Positions 55,354 to 63,599 of a stretch of 64,000 nucleotides of DNA are shown one piece after another; position 1 is the stretch's first letter, and every line of letters begins with the position of its first letter. A program made the translations under genes and the position numbers. Origin of the DNA: Flavobacteriaceae bacterium (GTDB lineage Bacteria > Bacteroidota > Bacteroidia > Flavobacteriales > Flavobacteriaceae); contig JAQWGN010000015.1 in NCBI GenBank assembly GCA_029238215.1, positions 62,001 through 126,000 on the forward strand. The letters are read 5' to 3'. Below the pieces are notes generated by a model. It was not told the DNA's origin, searched no databases, and was given only the letters and a program-made list of their open reading frames with translations.

Positions 55354-56055
55354 TTAAAGCTGTTCTCTAAAAAAGAGTTCTAATTCTTGTAATGTTGTGG
55401 GTGAAGTTTGTTCGTCACGCACTATTTTTCCTTTGTTGAGGACTACAATTCGGTCACAAACTTCGGTTACGTGTTGCAAGTCGTGGCTTGAAATTAAAAA
55501 TGTTTTTCCGGTTGTGCTTGCCTCTTCTTTAAGTAAGTTTTTTAATCGAATCTGCGTTGTAGGGTCTAAGTTTGCAAAAGGTTCATCCAAAATAACAACG
55601 GGTGTATTGGATAGCAAGGCTGCCACGATCCCTACCTTTTTTTGGTTTCCTTTTGAAAGATCCCGAATGTATTTTTTTTGCCCCAATACTTCCCCGTGAA
55701 AAAAGTCTTCATACGTAGTTAAGGCTGCTGTTACTACGTCTTTTTTAATTTCTCGTAATCCGCCAATAAAGTAAAAGTACTCTTCGGGGGTTAGGTATCC
55801 TATTAAAAACTGCTCGTCTATAAAAGCAGCGGTGTTTGGTTTCCATGCTTCACTATCAGCCACAACAACGCCGTTATTTTTCACATGCCCTGTTGAAGGA
55901 GAAATTAGGTCTAGAATTAGGCTAAACAGGGTGGTTTTTCCTGCACCATTATTTCCTACTAGGCCAAAGGTTTGTCCGCTAGGAATATGTAATTCATCTA
56001 TGTTAAGAACGGTTTGGTCACCGTATTTTTTTGAGAGAAGACTTATATTAATCAT
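55354..56055 (-). CDS. ABC transporter ATP-binding protein
   Basis: A 233-residue ABC ATPase: Walker A GNNGAGKTTL (about 35-44), signature YIRDLSKGNQKKVGI, Walker B VVILDEPFANLD, and the H-loop SSHDL. The order and the lack of a periplasmic partner suggest an exporter. Its ATG overlaps the end of the DUF5687 gene by 4 bases, so the two form a transporter pair. Confidence 0.9.
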   Translation of the reverse strand: MINISLLSKKYGDQTVLNIDELHIPSGQTFGLVGNNGAGKTTLFSLILDLISPSTGHVKNNGVVVADSEAWKPNTAAFIDEQFLIGYLTPEEYFYFIGGLREIKKDVVTAALTTYEDFFHGEVLGQKKYIRDLSKGNQKKVGIVAALLSNTPVVILDEPFANLDPTTQIRLKNLLKEEASTTGKTFLISSHDLQHVTEVCDRIVVLNKGKIVRDEQTSPTTLQELELFFREQL

Positions 56056-57521
56056 GCGTTTCGTTGTTTGTAAGCGTCTAAGGTTTGATATTTTTCATGT
56101 TGGTAGATTTGCTCAATCCATTTAAAAACAGCGTTGCGAAGGGCAACACCAAGAACCCCGACCAAAGCAATAAGGCCAAAGCCAACAAGCTTGCTATGGA
56201 GTAAAACCCCTACATAGAAAATAAACATAGGCAAGATAATTTTAGGGATGCTAAGCAAGAGAGTTTTTATATTGAAGGATTTTTTATCACCAAACGCACC
56301 TTGCATGGAGTTCAGATCAATAGGTGTTCGGGTATAGGCTCCCGAAAGCAATACGAGATGTGCATTAACTCCCATATTATAGATTCCTCCTGCCAAAATA
56401 GCCAGATAGGTTTCCCAACTAAAGAACAGGTAAAAACTTGCTAGTGGTAAGCTAATTAACGTACCTACCACCACCAGCCACCACTTCGATATAAGGTATT
56501 CTTTATAAGGTACGTTTTGTGTCATCATTAGGGGATAATAGCCGCTGTCCCAACTGGGAACAAACTGACCAAAACTGAATAAAAACCCACCACTTACAAA
56601 AACCCCTATAAATACCTGCCAAACAGCTCCGCTATAAAGGTCACTCATAAAAATTAGCCCATAAAACAAAAAGGCAAACCCCATCCAAACGGACATGCGC
56701 GCTCGTTTGTTTCGTACGATGAGACGAATGTCATTTTTTAGAAAAAAAGCAATGCGGCCAAAGCCATCAAGCCATCCTAGCTCTCCAGCCCGATGGGTTT
56801 CTTTTTTCTGATGCATCACTTCATTATCAAGATACAGGCTAGCACGAAAATGCGAAAGACTCCATTGATAAGTGACTACGGCAAGGGCCACTGGAATCAA
56901 CGCCCAAAACGGTTGTTGATATACAGCCATAAAAAACGGCCCCACAACAGCTGTGATATCAAACATCTCATAATGTTGTAAGCCATAAACACCAAGCAGT
57001 AGCACACCAACAGCCACCAATACTTTGTCTTTGCTGTTGAGTATGATATTGAGAAAATTCGTTGACAAGATGATACTCCCCACAGCTATTAACCACCCGA
57101 TTACTCCTATGGGGTTATAGCCTTCTTTAAGCAGAATAATTCCAAAAGGAACAAAAAAGAATAGGTTTACGATGTTAAAAAAACTGAAAACTGTTTTTAA
57201 GAGTCCAAAGCGCGCAATATTTACTCTAGCAATGGGCATTGCTAGCAACGGCTTTACGTGGATTAAAGGCATTTTTTGGATAAAGTATCGCGCTACTACC
57301 CAAATAGCCAATGCATAAAACAGAAAACCGCTCACAATTGGCAAAGGATCTTCACCAATTTCTTCTTGAATTCCAAAAAACGCAATAAATGCAAGTCCCG
57401 TAAAAACAAAGGCAAAATAGAGCCACACAAAAACCAAAAGGATTTTATGTAGCATTTTCGTTGCAACCCCTGCTGCTCTAAAGAAAGATTTCCATTGTAA
57501 ATAAATGAAGCGTTTTATCAT
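56052..57521 (-). CDS. DUF5687 membrane permease, partner of the ABC ATPase
   Basis: A 489-residue membrane protein with about twelve predicted helices and no signal peptide. The N-terminus IKRFIYLQWKSFFRAAGV is typical of ABC-2-like permeases labelled DUF5687. Its gene overlaps the ATPase gene by 4 bases. Together they form an exporter whose substrate is unknown. A -7 box (57539-57546) lies 17-18 bases upstream of the ATG. Confidence 0.78.
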   Translation of the reverse strand: MIKRFIYLQWKSFFRAAGVATKMLHKILLVFVWLYFAFVFTGLAFIAFFGIQEEIGEDPLPIVSGFLFYALAIWVVARYFIQKMPLIHVKPLLAMPIARVNIARFGLLKTVFSFFNIVNLFFFVPFGIILLKEGYNPIGVIGWLIAVGSIILSTNFLNIILNSKDKVLVAVGVLLLGVYGLQHYEMFDITAVVGPFFMAVYQQPFWALIPVALAVVTYQWSLSHFRASLYLDNEVMHQKKETHRAGELGWLDGFGRIAFFLKNDIRLIVRNKRARMSVWMGFAFLFYGLIFMSDLYSGAVWQVFIGVFVSGGFLFSFGQFVPSWDSGYYPLMMTQNVPYKEYLISKWWLVVVGTLISLPLASFYLFFSWETYLAILAGGIYNMGVNAHLVLLSGAYTRTPIDLNSMQGAFGDKKSFNIKTLLLSIPKIILPMFIFYVGVLLHSKLVGFGLIALVGVLGVALRNAVFKWIEQIYQHEKYQTLDAYKQRNA

Positions 57522-57538
57522 AGAAAAGAGACTAGTTA

Positions 57539-57546
57539 CAAAGGTA
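57539..57546 (-). promoter_or_regulatory. -7 box for the DUF5687-ABC pair
   Basis: The minus strand reads TACCTTTG, exact TAnnTTTG, 17 bases before the ATG at 57521; the same octamer precedes pdxA. Confidence 0.5.
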
Positions 57547-57565
57547 CTATTTTTATAAGACCAAT

Positions 57566-58597
57566 TTATTTTTGAAGGATATCCAGTGCTGCTTCTATCA
57601 CTGCTTTGGGGACAATAGTTCGCATGGCATCTTTATATCCGCGGTGTGTTTTATTTCCATAGACCGAGCTTGGCAAAAAAGGAAATACTGTTCGGTCGGG
57701 AGTAAGGCTCTGTTGAATGGGCTGTTCAAAAGGCGCAAATCCCAAACACGGATGTGTAGCTCCCCATAGGGTAAGGACAGGCACGCCATAATTTGCGGCT
57801 AGGTGACCATTGGCAGAGTCCATAGAAATCATAAGATCGAGTTGGGCAATTAAACGAAGCTCGGCATCAAAAGTGTAAACGCCAGCCGCATTGGAAACAT
57901 TCCCATAGGCGTTAGACCAAATGTCGAGTTGTTGCATTTCTTTGGTTCCAAATCCAAACAAAATCACTTGGTAGTCTTGTTGCAAAAAAGCAACTACTTG
58001 CTGCATCAAATCTAGTGGATATTGTTTGCCTTGGTGCGCTGCAAAAGGAGCAATTCCTATCCACTTTTTGTTTTGATCGAGTTTTAATGCTTCAATATTA
58101 GGGCAAAGTGGAGGGGGTGGAAATTCGTGCTCACTTAGGGTTATGGGAAAGCCTAGGCGTTCAAATACCTGTGCATAGCGGTGTATTTGTGGAATAAGTG
58201 GAACTAGCGTTTTGGCCTTGGCTTTGGTCAGTCTTTTTTTATCGGCTCTGCCTTTGTCGAGTCGGGCTTTGCGTATCCAAACGAATGGCGCAAAAAACAA
58301 CATTAGAGTTTTGGTTCGCAGTACTTGATGAAGGTCTGCAATATGGGTTGGTTTAAGTTTTTTTAAGATGCTAAACAATCGGTAAAGCCCAGAAATTCCT
58401 TTGTGGGTTCCGTAGAGATCGGGGGTAACAAAAGCCGTATTTGGGATTGATTCGAACAACGGAACAAAACGCTTTCTCGTAACGATGGTGATTTTAAGGT
58501 TGGGGTAGGTGTGCGTAAGACAGCGCAACACCGGAATGACCATGGCGACATCGCCCAAGGCCGATAAGCGAAACACTAAAATGTGTTTTGCCGCCAT
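57566..58597 (-). CDS. GT9-family glycosyltransferase (heptosyltransferase-like)
   Basis: A 343-residue glycosyltransferase: ILVFRLSALGDVAMVIPVLR is the GT9 N-terminal motif, and the C-terminal NAAGVYTFDAELRLIAQLDL leads to LMISMDSANGHLAANYGVPV, the GT9 nucleotide-sugar site. GT9 enzymes add heptose or other sugars to LPS core. Its ATG overlaps the DUF4254 stop by one base (TAATG). It probably works on the core or lipid A-linked sugars. Confidence 0.88.
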   Translation of the reverse strand: MAAKHILVFRLSALGDVAMVIPVLRCLTHTYPNLKITIVTRKRFVPLFESIPNTAFVTPDLYGTHKGISGLYRLFSILKKLKPTHIADLHQVLRTKTLMLFFAPFVWIRKARLDKGRADKKRLTKAKAKTLVPLIPQIHRYAQVFERLGFPITLSEHEFPPPPLCPNIEALKLDQNKKWIGIAPFAAHQGKQYPLDLMQQVVAFLQQDYQVILFGFGTKEMQQLDIWSNAYGNVSNAAGVYTFDAELRLIAQLDLMISMDSANGHLAANYGVPVLTLWGATHPCLGFAPFEQPIQQSLTPDRTVFPFLPSSVYGNKTHRGYKDAMRTIVPKAVIEAALDILQK

Positions 58598-59202
58598 TAT
58601 GAATTTTTCTTGTACAAGACTGGATTAAGCGATTCGTCGTTGTACATTTTCATTTGTTTATACTCCTTCATGTACTTTTTCCCGGCTGCCATATCGGCAA
58701 GGAGTTGGTCTATAGCGGTAGAAAGGTCAATTTTTTGTTCTTGGAGTACAGCAAGTTTTGTGGCACATGCAGCACGGTGAGCATCGGAGGCCGAAGGTCG
58801 TGTAGCCTCTTCGTTCATGTGGTAGATTTTGAGTGCTAAAATAGACAAGCGATCGATGGCCCAAGCGGGACTTTCGGTATTGATTGTAGCATCAGTTAGC
58901 GGGGTTACGTCTTCAAAATGTTTTAAGAAATAGCTGTCAATATACTCAACCATATCGGTGCGGTCTTGGTTGGAAGCATCAATTTTGCGTTTTAAAGCAA
59001 CAGCATCTACTGGGTCTATACTAGGCTCTCTGATAAGGTCTTCGTAATGCCATTGTACGGTATCAATCCAATTTTTACGATAGAGTAAATGCTCTAAGGT
59101 TTTTGCATCAAACGGATTTTCAAAAGCTTGATCAACCGAATCGAGGACATGGTATGTACGAATACTCTGTTCAAAAATATTGAAGGCTTGTGCGCTAGTC
59201 AT
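58597..59202 (-). CDS. DUF4254 protein
   Basis: A 201-residue, highly charged helical protein without signal or membrane segment. The region ENPFDAKTLEHLLYRKNWID and TVQWHYEDLIREPSIDP is the DUF4254 core. Proteins of this family are encoded next to glycosyltransferase genes. Function unknown. A -7 box precedes it and the one-base overlap with the GT9 gene implies co-translation. Confidence 0.82.
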   Translation of the reverse strand: MTSAQAFNIFEQSIRTYHVLDSVDQAFENPFDAKTLEHLLYRKNWIDTVQWHYEDLIREPSIDPVDAVALKRKIDASNQDRTDMVEYIDSYFLKHFEDVTPLTDATINTESPAWAIDRLSILALKIYHMNEEATRPSASDAHRAACATKLAVLQEQKIDLSTAIDQLLADMAAGKKYMKEYKQMKMYNDESLNPVLYKKNS

Positions 59203-59216
59203 GCAAATTGTTTTGA

Positions 59217-59224
59217 CAAAGATA
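59217..59224 (-). promoter_or_regulatory. -7 box for DUF4254-GT9
   Basis: The minus strand reads TATCTTTG, exact TAnnTTTG, 14 bases before the ATG at 59202. Confidence 0.5.
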
Positions 59225-59250
59225 GGTCAAAATACAAAAGTTACAGGCAC

Positions 59251-59281
59251 TTGCATCGAGTCGATTTTAGGCGTACTTTTG
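59251..59281 (+). promoter_or_regulatory. Promoter of the DUF6341-like gene with both elements
   Basis: TTG (59251-59253) and TACTTTTG (59274-59281), an exact TAnnTTTG, are 20 bases apart; the ATG is 18 bases downstream. Confidence 0.6.
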
Positions 59282-59299
59282 TCTTGCAAAATCAAGATT

Positions 59300-59527
59300 A
59301 TGAAAGCCTTATTTGAAGCCATTGCCTACCTGTTTGAAGAGATCCTTTTTATTCCGCTTAACATGCTGCGTGAGTTAGAGCTTACGAGCTGGTTTTTTGC
59401 AAGTGCCCTTAACTGGTTGTTTTTGGCGATTGGTTTCGCAGGCTTATTCTATTGGCTGGGTCAGTTGAAGAAATTTAATGACAACAACGAAGAAGACCTC
59501 GACTCGACATCGCATTCGTTCTTATAA
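59300..59527 (+). CDS. Small membrane protein, DUF6341-like
   Basis: A 75-residue protein from ATG 59300. The N-terminal amphipathic part is MKALFEAIAYLFEEILF, followed by a membrane helix at about 33-53 and a charged C-terminus ending KKFNDNNEEDLDSTSHSFL. I recall it as the flavobacterial DUF6341 family; function unknown. Longer in-frame extensions upstream would add a cysteine-rich, unlike segment and cross its promoter, so the short form is preferred. It converges on purD with a 6-base overlap. Confidence 0.7.
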   Translation: MKALFEAIAYLFEEILFIPLNMLRELELTSWFFASALNWLFLAIGFAGLFYWLGQLKKFNDNNEEDLDSTSHSFL

Positions 59528-60784
59528 ATCGAAACCTAAATCAGTTCGATAATACATTCCCTCAAACGAAACCTTAGTCAGCGTTTTATAAGCGTTTTGT
59601 AGTGCTTCATGTACGTCTGTGCCAAATCCTGTAGACGAAAGCACCCGTCCTCCGTTGGTTTGTAGCTTCCCGTCTTTTACAGCAGTTCCTGCATGGATAA
59701 TAAGACCATTGTCTACGCCTGTAATTTCTTTTCCTTTTTCATAGGCTTCGGGGTATCCACCTGCCACTCCCACAACGGTTGCTGCAGCTTGGGAGCTGAT
59801 GCGCAGCGCTACTTCAGCCAATTGTTTTTTGGCTGTGGCACTTAATAGGTCTACCAAATCATTTTCGATTCGCGGAAGGACGACTTGTGTTTCGGGATCG
59901 CCCATACGGACATTGTATTCAATAACAAACGGATCGTCGCCCACTCGAATAAGTCCAATAAACACAAAACCGACAAAGTCAATCGCATCTTTTTTAAACC
60001 CCGATAGGGTAGGTGCTATAATTCGTTCATGAATTTTTTGGGTAAAGGCCGCATCGTTAAAGGGCACGGGAGATACGGCGCCCATTCCTCCGGTGTTTAA
60101 GCCAGTATCGCCTTCGCCTATGCGCTTGTAATCTTTGGCAAAAGGAAAGGTAACATGGCCTTCGCCATCAGTAAGGACAAAACAAGAGAGTTCAATTCCG
60201 TCTAAAAAGCCTTCAATGACCACTTGCTCGCTGGCGGCACCAAATTTCTTATTCGCCAACATATCGGTAAGTGCAACTTTGGCTTCTTCTAAGTCGTTGA
60301 TGATAAGCACGCCCTTTCCTGCGGCTAATCCATCGGCTTTTAGCACATAGGGTGCAGGGATCGTTTCTAGATAATCCAATCCTTGGTTTAGGGTATCGGC
60401 AGTAAATTGTTTGTAAGGTGCAGTTGGGATGTTATGCCGTTCCATAAAGGCTTTGGCGTATGCCTTGCTTCCTTCCAGCTGTGCAGCTTCCTTTTTTGGT
60501 CCGATCACAGGAATGTGGCTTAGGTTAGGGTGGGCAGCAATAAAATCGTGAATACCCGCAACTAGTGGCGCTTCCGGGCCAACAACAATAAGGTCAATGT
60601 TGTTTGTGGTTACGGCAGCAGCAACGGCCTCAAAATCAGTAGGCTCAAAGGGAAGGTTGGTGCCTAGTTGTGCGGTTCCTGCATTACCAGGTGCAATAAA
60701 TACGTTGGGTTGTTGCGGACTTTGGGCGAGTTTCCAGCAAAAGGTGTGCTCTCTCCCGCCACTGCCAAGAATAAGAATATTCAT
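59522..60784 (-). CDS. purD: Phosphoribosylamine-glycine ligase
   Basis: A 420-residue ATP-grasp enzyme of purine synthesis. NILILGSGGREHTFCWKLAQ opens the N-domain, LKADGLAAGKGVLI is the ATP-grasp lysine region, and FVIEYNVRMGDPETQVVLPR is the GARS signature. The gene is transcribed alone on the minus strand with a -7 box 14 bases upstream. Its length is normal. Confidence 0.95.
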   Translation of the reverse strand: MNILILGSGGREHTFCWKLAQSPQQPNVFIAPGNAGTAQLGTNLPFEPTDFEAVAAAVTTNNIDLIVVGPEAPLVAGIHDFIAAHPNLSHIPVIGPKKEAAQLEGSKAYAKAFMERHNIPTAPYKQFTADTLNQGLDYLETIPAPYVLKADGLAAGKGVLIINDLEEAKVALTDMLANKKFGAASEQVVIEGFLDGIELSCFVLTDGEGHVTFPFAKDYKRIGEGDTGLNTGGMGAVSPVPFNDAAFTQKIHERIIAPTLSGFKKDAIDFVGFVFIGLIRVGDDPFVIEYNVRMGDPETQVVLPRIENDLVDLLSATAKKQLAEVALRISSQAAATVVGVAGGYPEAYEKGKEITGVDNGLIIHAGTAVKDGKLQTNGGRVLSSTGFGTDVHEALQNAYKTLTKVSFEGMYYRTDLGFDL

Positions 60785-60797
60785 GTAAAATTTTTCA

Positions 60798-60805
60798 CAA
60801 AAATA
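60798..60805 (-). promoter_or_regulatory. -7 box for purD
   Basis: The minus strand reads TATTTTTG, exact TAnnTTTG, 13 bases before the purD ATG. The structured element upstream lies outside the predicted purD mRNA. Confidence 0.5.
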
Positions 60806-60852
60806 GAAAAACGAATCCGATAAGTTGACACGTTTGGGCGCCCTCTTTTATG

Positions 60853-60925
60853 CCATAAAGATGCCTTGTCAATTTGTCTTTAGACATGTGAGTGGCTAAT
60901 TACAGCCTCTTGGCATGATTTATGG
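60853..60925. other. Intergenic three-way-junction element (strand unknown)
   Basis: The stem CCATAAA plus ATGCC (60853-60865) pairs with GGCAT plus TTTATGG (60912-60925) over 12 base pairs with one small internal loop. Inside are two further hairpins: TGTC/GACA with loop TTTA (60875-60886) and GGCT/AGCC with a 6-base loop (60894-60907). Because the symmetry is strong, either strand could fold. It lies 40 bases before the Kazal gene and upstream of the purD promoter. It does not match a riboswitch class I know. Confidence 0.45.
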
Positions 60926-60964
60926 TAAATTAGCAGCAAGCGAAATCTATTAAAACCCTCAACA

Positions 60965-61540
60965 ATGAATCCTTTTAGACGAATTATATGTACTGCGTTG
61001 CTGATGCTCTCGTTTCAATGTCAATCGGAAGATGAAACTCGCTCAATATGTTACACAGATCCAATACCAAACGCTGTGTGTACTGAAGAATATATGCCTG
61101 TTTGTGGCTGTGATACCATTACCTATGGCAATCGCTGTAAGGCAGACATTGCCGGAGTACTCGAATATACGCCCGGAGCATGTAGTACTGTTGAAGTGGA
61201 AACTGCCTTTCGCCAATGGATTGCCAGCGGAATAACTTCGTATCGGTTTGAGCTTTATATTTCGTGTTTTTGTGTTTATTACGAACCGTTTCGGATTCGT
61301 GTTGAAGATGGTATAGTGGTTGAAGTTTTAGGAAACGGGAATATTTCTAGCGCTGGCTTACCCCTAACCATTGACGCGTTATTTCTCGAGATTAAGCAAC
61401 GCCTGAGTGCAAATCCAGATGCTGCAAGGGTTGAATTTGATCCAGACTTCGGTTATCCGTTTTTAGCGAGTTTTGATATGGATTTTAGAATTGCTGATGA
61501 GGAAATTTCGTATCAAGTCAACGAGTTTTATATCGATTAA
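60965..61540 (+). CDS. Predicted lipoprotein with Kazal-like and DUF6174 domains
   Basis: A 191-residue exported protein. The hydrophobic segment ends in LSFQC, a weak lipobox with Cys19. A Kazal-type serine protease inhibitor domain follows (about 29-75) with the pattern VCTEEYMPVCGCDTITYGNR and C-x-A-x-I spacing; then a DUF6174 domain (about 85-190) beginning SYRFELYISCFC and VRVEDGIVVEV-like RIRVEDGIVVEVLG. Kazal domains block serine proteases by a canonical loop; DUF6174 function is not known. The combination suggests a surface or periplasmic inhibitor or binding protein. It is transcribed alone between purD and the hemolysin-III gene. No clear -7 box. Confidence 0.78.
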   Translation: MNPFRRIICTALLMLSFQCQSEDETRSICYTDPIPNAVCTEEYMPVCGCDTITYGNRCKADIAGVLEYTPGACSTVEVETAFRQWIASGITSYRFELYISCFCVYYEPFRIRVEDGIVVEVLGNGNISSAGLPLTIDALFLEIKQRLSANPDAARVEFDPDFGYPFLASFDMDFRIADEEISYQVNEFYID

Positions 61541-61558
61541 TGCCTCCTGCGTATTGCT

Positions 61559-62188
61559 CTAAATAACGTACAGATACACCATAAAAAAATGGCAACTTGC
61601 TCCACCAAGAACAAACAAATGCCAGATAACATGATTAAAAGGAATTTTCTGAATCACGTAAAATAGTATACCCAACGTATAGGCCAATCCTCCGGCAAAC
61701 AACCACAATATAGCAGCGGGATCTAAGGCAGTAGAAAGCTCTGAAAAAGGAATAATAATTAACCAGCCCATGGCGAGGTACAACAGCGTTGAAAAGCGCT
61801 CGAACCTTCCCGTAAAAAAGAGTTTGAGTAGAAACCCAAAAGCGGCAATGCCCCATACGGTCCAAAATAGTTTCCAGCCCAAATCATTGGGAAGCACCAA
61901 CAGCAGCACAGGGGTGTAGGTGCCTGCAATAAGAAAGTAAATGCTGATGTGATCGGCGACTCTAAAGTAGTGTTTGCGTTTGGCTCCTTTTACGGCATGG
62001 TAACAAGTAGATGCCAAAAATAAGAGAACGATAGAACTCCCATAAACAAGCACACTAAACAGGCCCCAGGGGTTGTTTGTTTGGTCTACGGCCAGTATAA
62101 GCAAGACCAAGGCAGCAATACCGAGCAGTGCACCGATGCCATGCGACCATGCGTTCAGTTGTTCTTCCAATACACTTTGTTCTCGCAT
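61559..62188 (-). CDS. Hemolysin III / PAQR-family membrane protein
   Basis: A 209-residue protein with seven membrane helices. The three metal-binding His regions are conserved: LNAWSHGIGALLG, SSTCYHAVKG with FRVADHISIYFLIAGTYTP, and the C-terminal NHVIWHLFVLGGASCHF. These match the PAQR/TrhA family, which may be hydrolases of membrane lipids affecting fluidity; the name hemolysin is historical. It converges on the Kazal gene with an 18-base gap. Substrate unknown. Confidence 0.9.
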   Translation of the reverse strand: MREQSVLEEQLNAWSHGIGALLGIAALVLLILAVDQTNNPWGLFSVLVYGSSIVLLFLASTCYHAVKGAKRKHYFRVADHISIYFLIAGTYTPVLLLVLPNDLGWKLFWTVWGIAAFGFLLKLFFTGRFERFSTLLYLAMGWLIIIPFSELSTALDPAAILWLFAGGLAYTLGILFYVIQKIPFNHVIWHLFVLGGASCHFFMVYLYVI

Positions 62189-62325
62189 AAGGGCTGTTTT
62201 AAGGGCTATTTTTGCCGCTTAAAAGTACGTCTTTTTAGGCTGGGATTTGGTAGTTAATTGGTGCGCAGCAAACAGGGCTGTATAACCGGCAGAAAGAAAA
62301 AACAGTTACATAAACTATTTATTGC

Positions 62326-62874
62326 CTAGTTAACATACACCACCTCAACCAGCACTTCATTGCGGCGGTTGTAAAATTTATACGGACTGTCGTAGCCCAA
62401 AAACTCAACACTTCCCGAAGCTTCAACCCCGTTGGCTTCTAGTATTTCTAAAAGCTGCTTTTTGTATGCGGCTTCTTTTGTAGCGTTTGTATAGCCCGAG
62501 TATCGGATAGCGGCTACATGGCGTGGTTCAGTAACCTGAAGCGAAACGTTTTCACCTTTTGGTACAGGGGCTCCTTTTTGATGTACATCCAAAGGCATGA
62601 CAAATGCCATTTCAGACTTGCTTTCATTCATATACACCGGTGCAGTCATGGCAATTTTTTCTTCCGATGCGTTGTTGCCCGAAATGTATCGGAATAGTTT
62701 TCCAAAGTTGTTGTCTCCACGGGTCTTTACCAAAGTTGCGCTTGGGTAAAAACGAATTTCTACACTATCGATTTTTTTGATGACTTCGTATGCTTGAATT
62801 TCAGTGTCTTGTGCCATTACAACGGATTGGAGTATGCATGTAGTTAAAAAGAAAATGTAGAAACTGGATTTCAT
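62326..62874 (-). CDS. SOUL-family heme-binding protein, exported
   Basis: A 182-residue protein with a signal peptide (about 1-21, ending SVVMAQ). The SOUL domain covers about 25-180, with IQAYEVIKKIDSVEIRFYPS at the start, the KIAMTAPVYM motif and the final VLVEVVYVN. SOUL proteins bind heme or similar tetrapyrroles in eukaryotes and many bacteria. It lies 5 bases downstream of the oxidoreductase gene and is probably co-transcribed with it, fitting a redox or tetrapyrrole role. Confidence 0.85.
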   Translation of the reverse strand: MKSSFYIFFLTTCILQSVVMAQDTEIQAYEVIKKIDSVEIRFYPSATLVKTRGDNNFGKLFRYISGNNASEEKIAMTAPVYMNESKSEMAFVMPLDVHQKGAPVPKGENVSLQVTEPRHVAAIRYSGYTNATKEAAYKKQLLEILEANGVEASGSVEFLGYDSPYKFYNRRNEVLVEVVYVN

Positions 62875-62879
62875 GCGTT

Positions 62880-63461
62880 CTAGCGTGTTTTTTTAATATC
62901 TTTCTTGATGTCTTTTCGGACAGTTTCCAGGTATTTTTTTCGTTTGGCATCGCTAACAAAAGGCACCGACCAAAATTGCTTTGTTTTTGTAAAAAGCGAT
63001 AATTTCCATCCAAATACAAAGGAGTAAACACCCATCACCAAACGCAGTTTAACAGAATTAAGATAGAGTATTTTCACCGGTAGCGCAGGCGCTCCATGGG
63101 TTACATAAGTACGGACTTTTTTGTCTTTTAAGAATGGTTTTGGGTAGGCATACAGCTTGGTAATATTAACAAATTGATAGGCAAAGCCAGGAGTAAGGAC
63201 TTCATCAAAAAAGATTTCCATCCGTGGGGTAAGCCGAAACCACCAAACGGGGGAGATGATGTAAATTCGATCGGACCACGTAACAAGTTCTTTGTATTTT
63301 GAAATGACGTCGGTTCTAGGCCGTGTAAAGCTATCGCGGTATAAATCAATAACCTCCACATCTTCGCCTGACTGTTCTAAATTCTCTTTGACCGTTTTAA
63401 AGATTCCATTATAGCAGAAGGAAGCTTGGTCCGGGTGACCAATGATAACCAGATTTTTCAT
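62880..63461 (-). CDS. Flavodoxin-fold NAD(P)H-dependent oxidoreductase
   Basis: A 193-residue flavoprotein of the NQO/KefF type. The FMN-binding start is NLVIIGHPDQASFCYNGI, and the flavin-ring loop is SDRIYIISPVWWFRLTPRME with FFDEVLTPGFAY. It reduces quinones or related compounds with NAD(P)H. ATG 63461 is preferred over one 39 bases upstream, because the -7 box lies between. It is the first gene of a two-gene unit with the SOUL protein. Confidence 0.85.
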   Translation of the reverse strand: MKNLVIIGHPDQASFCYNGIFKTVKENLEQSGEDVEVIDLYRDSFTRPRTDVISKYKELVTWSDRIYIISPVWWFRLTPRMEIFFDEVLTPGFAYQFVNITKLYAYPKPFLKDKKVRTYVTHGAPALPVKILYLNSVKLRLVMGVYSFVFGWKLSLFTKTKQFWSVPFVSDAKRKKYLETVRKDIKKDIKKTR

Positions 63462-63473
63462 AAGCAATTTTAA

Positions 63474-63481
63474 CAAAGGTA
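63474..63481 (-). promoter_or_regulatory. -7 box for the oxidoreductase-SOUL pair
   Basis: The minus strand reads TACCTTTG, exact TAnnTTTG, 12 bases before the ATG at 63461. Confidence 0.5.
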
Positions 63482-63599
63482 AGATTTTGAATGTAAGCAT
63501 CTGTTTTTATGGCGTTAAATTGGTAGCAGATTCGCAATCGTATAAAATCTATTTTAGTAGTAGGAAAGAACCCCATTGTTTTAGTATTTTAGTGCTGCT

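Noticed and set aside
60785-60964. Purine riboswitch controlling purD
   Set aside because: The structure lies upstream of the purD -7 box, hence outside the predicted mRNA, and the conserved purine-aptamer sequences are not seen.
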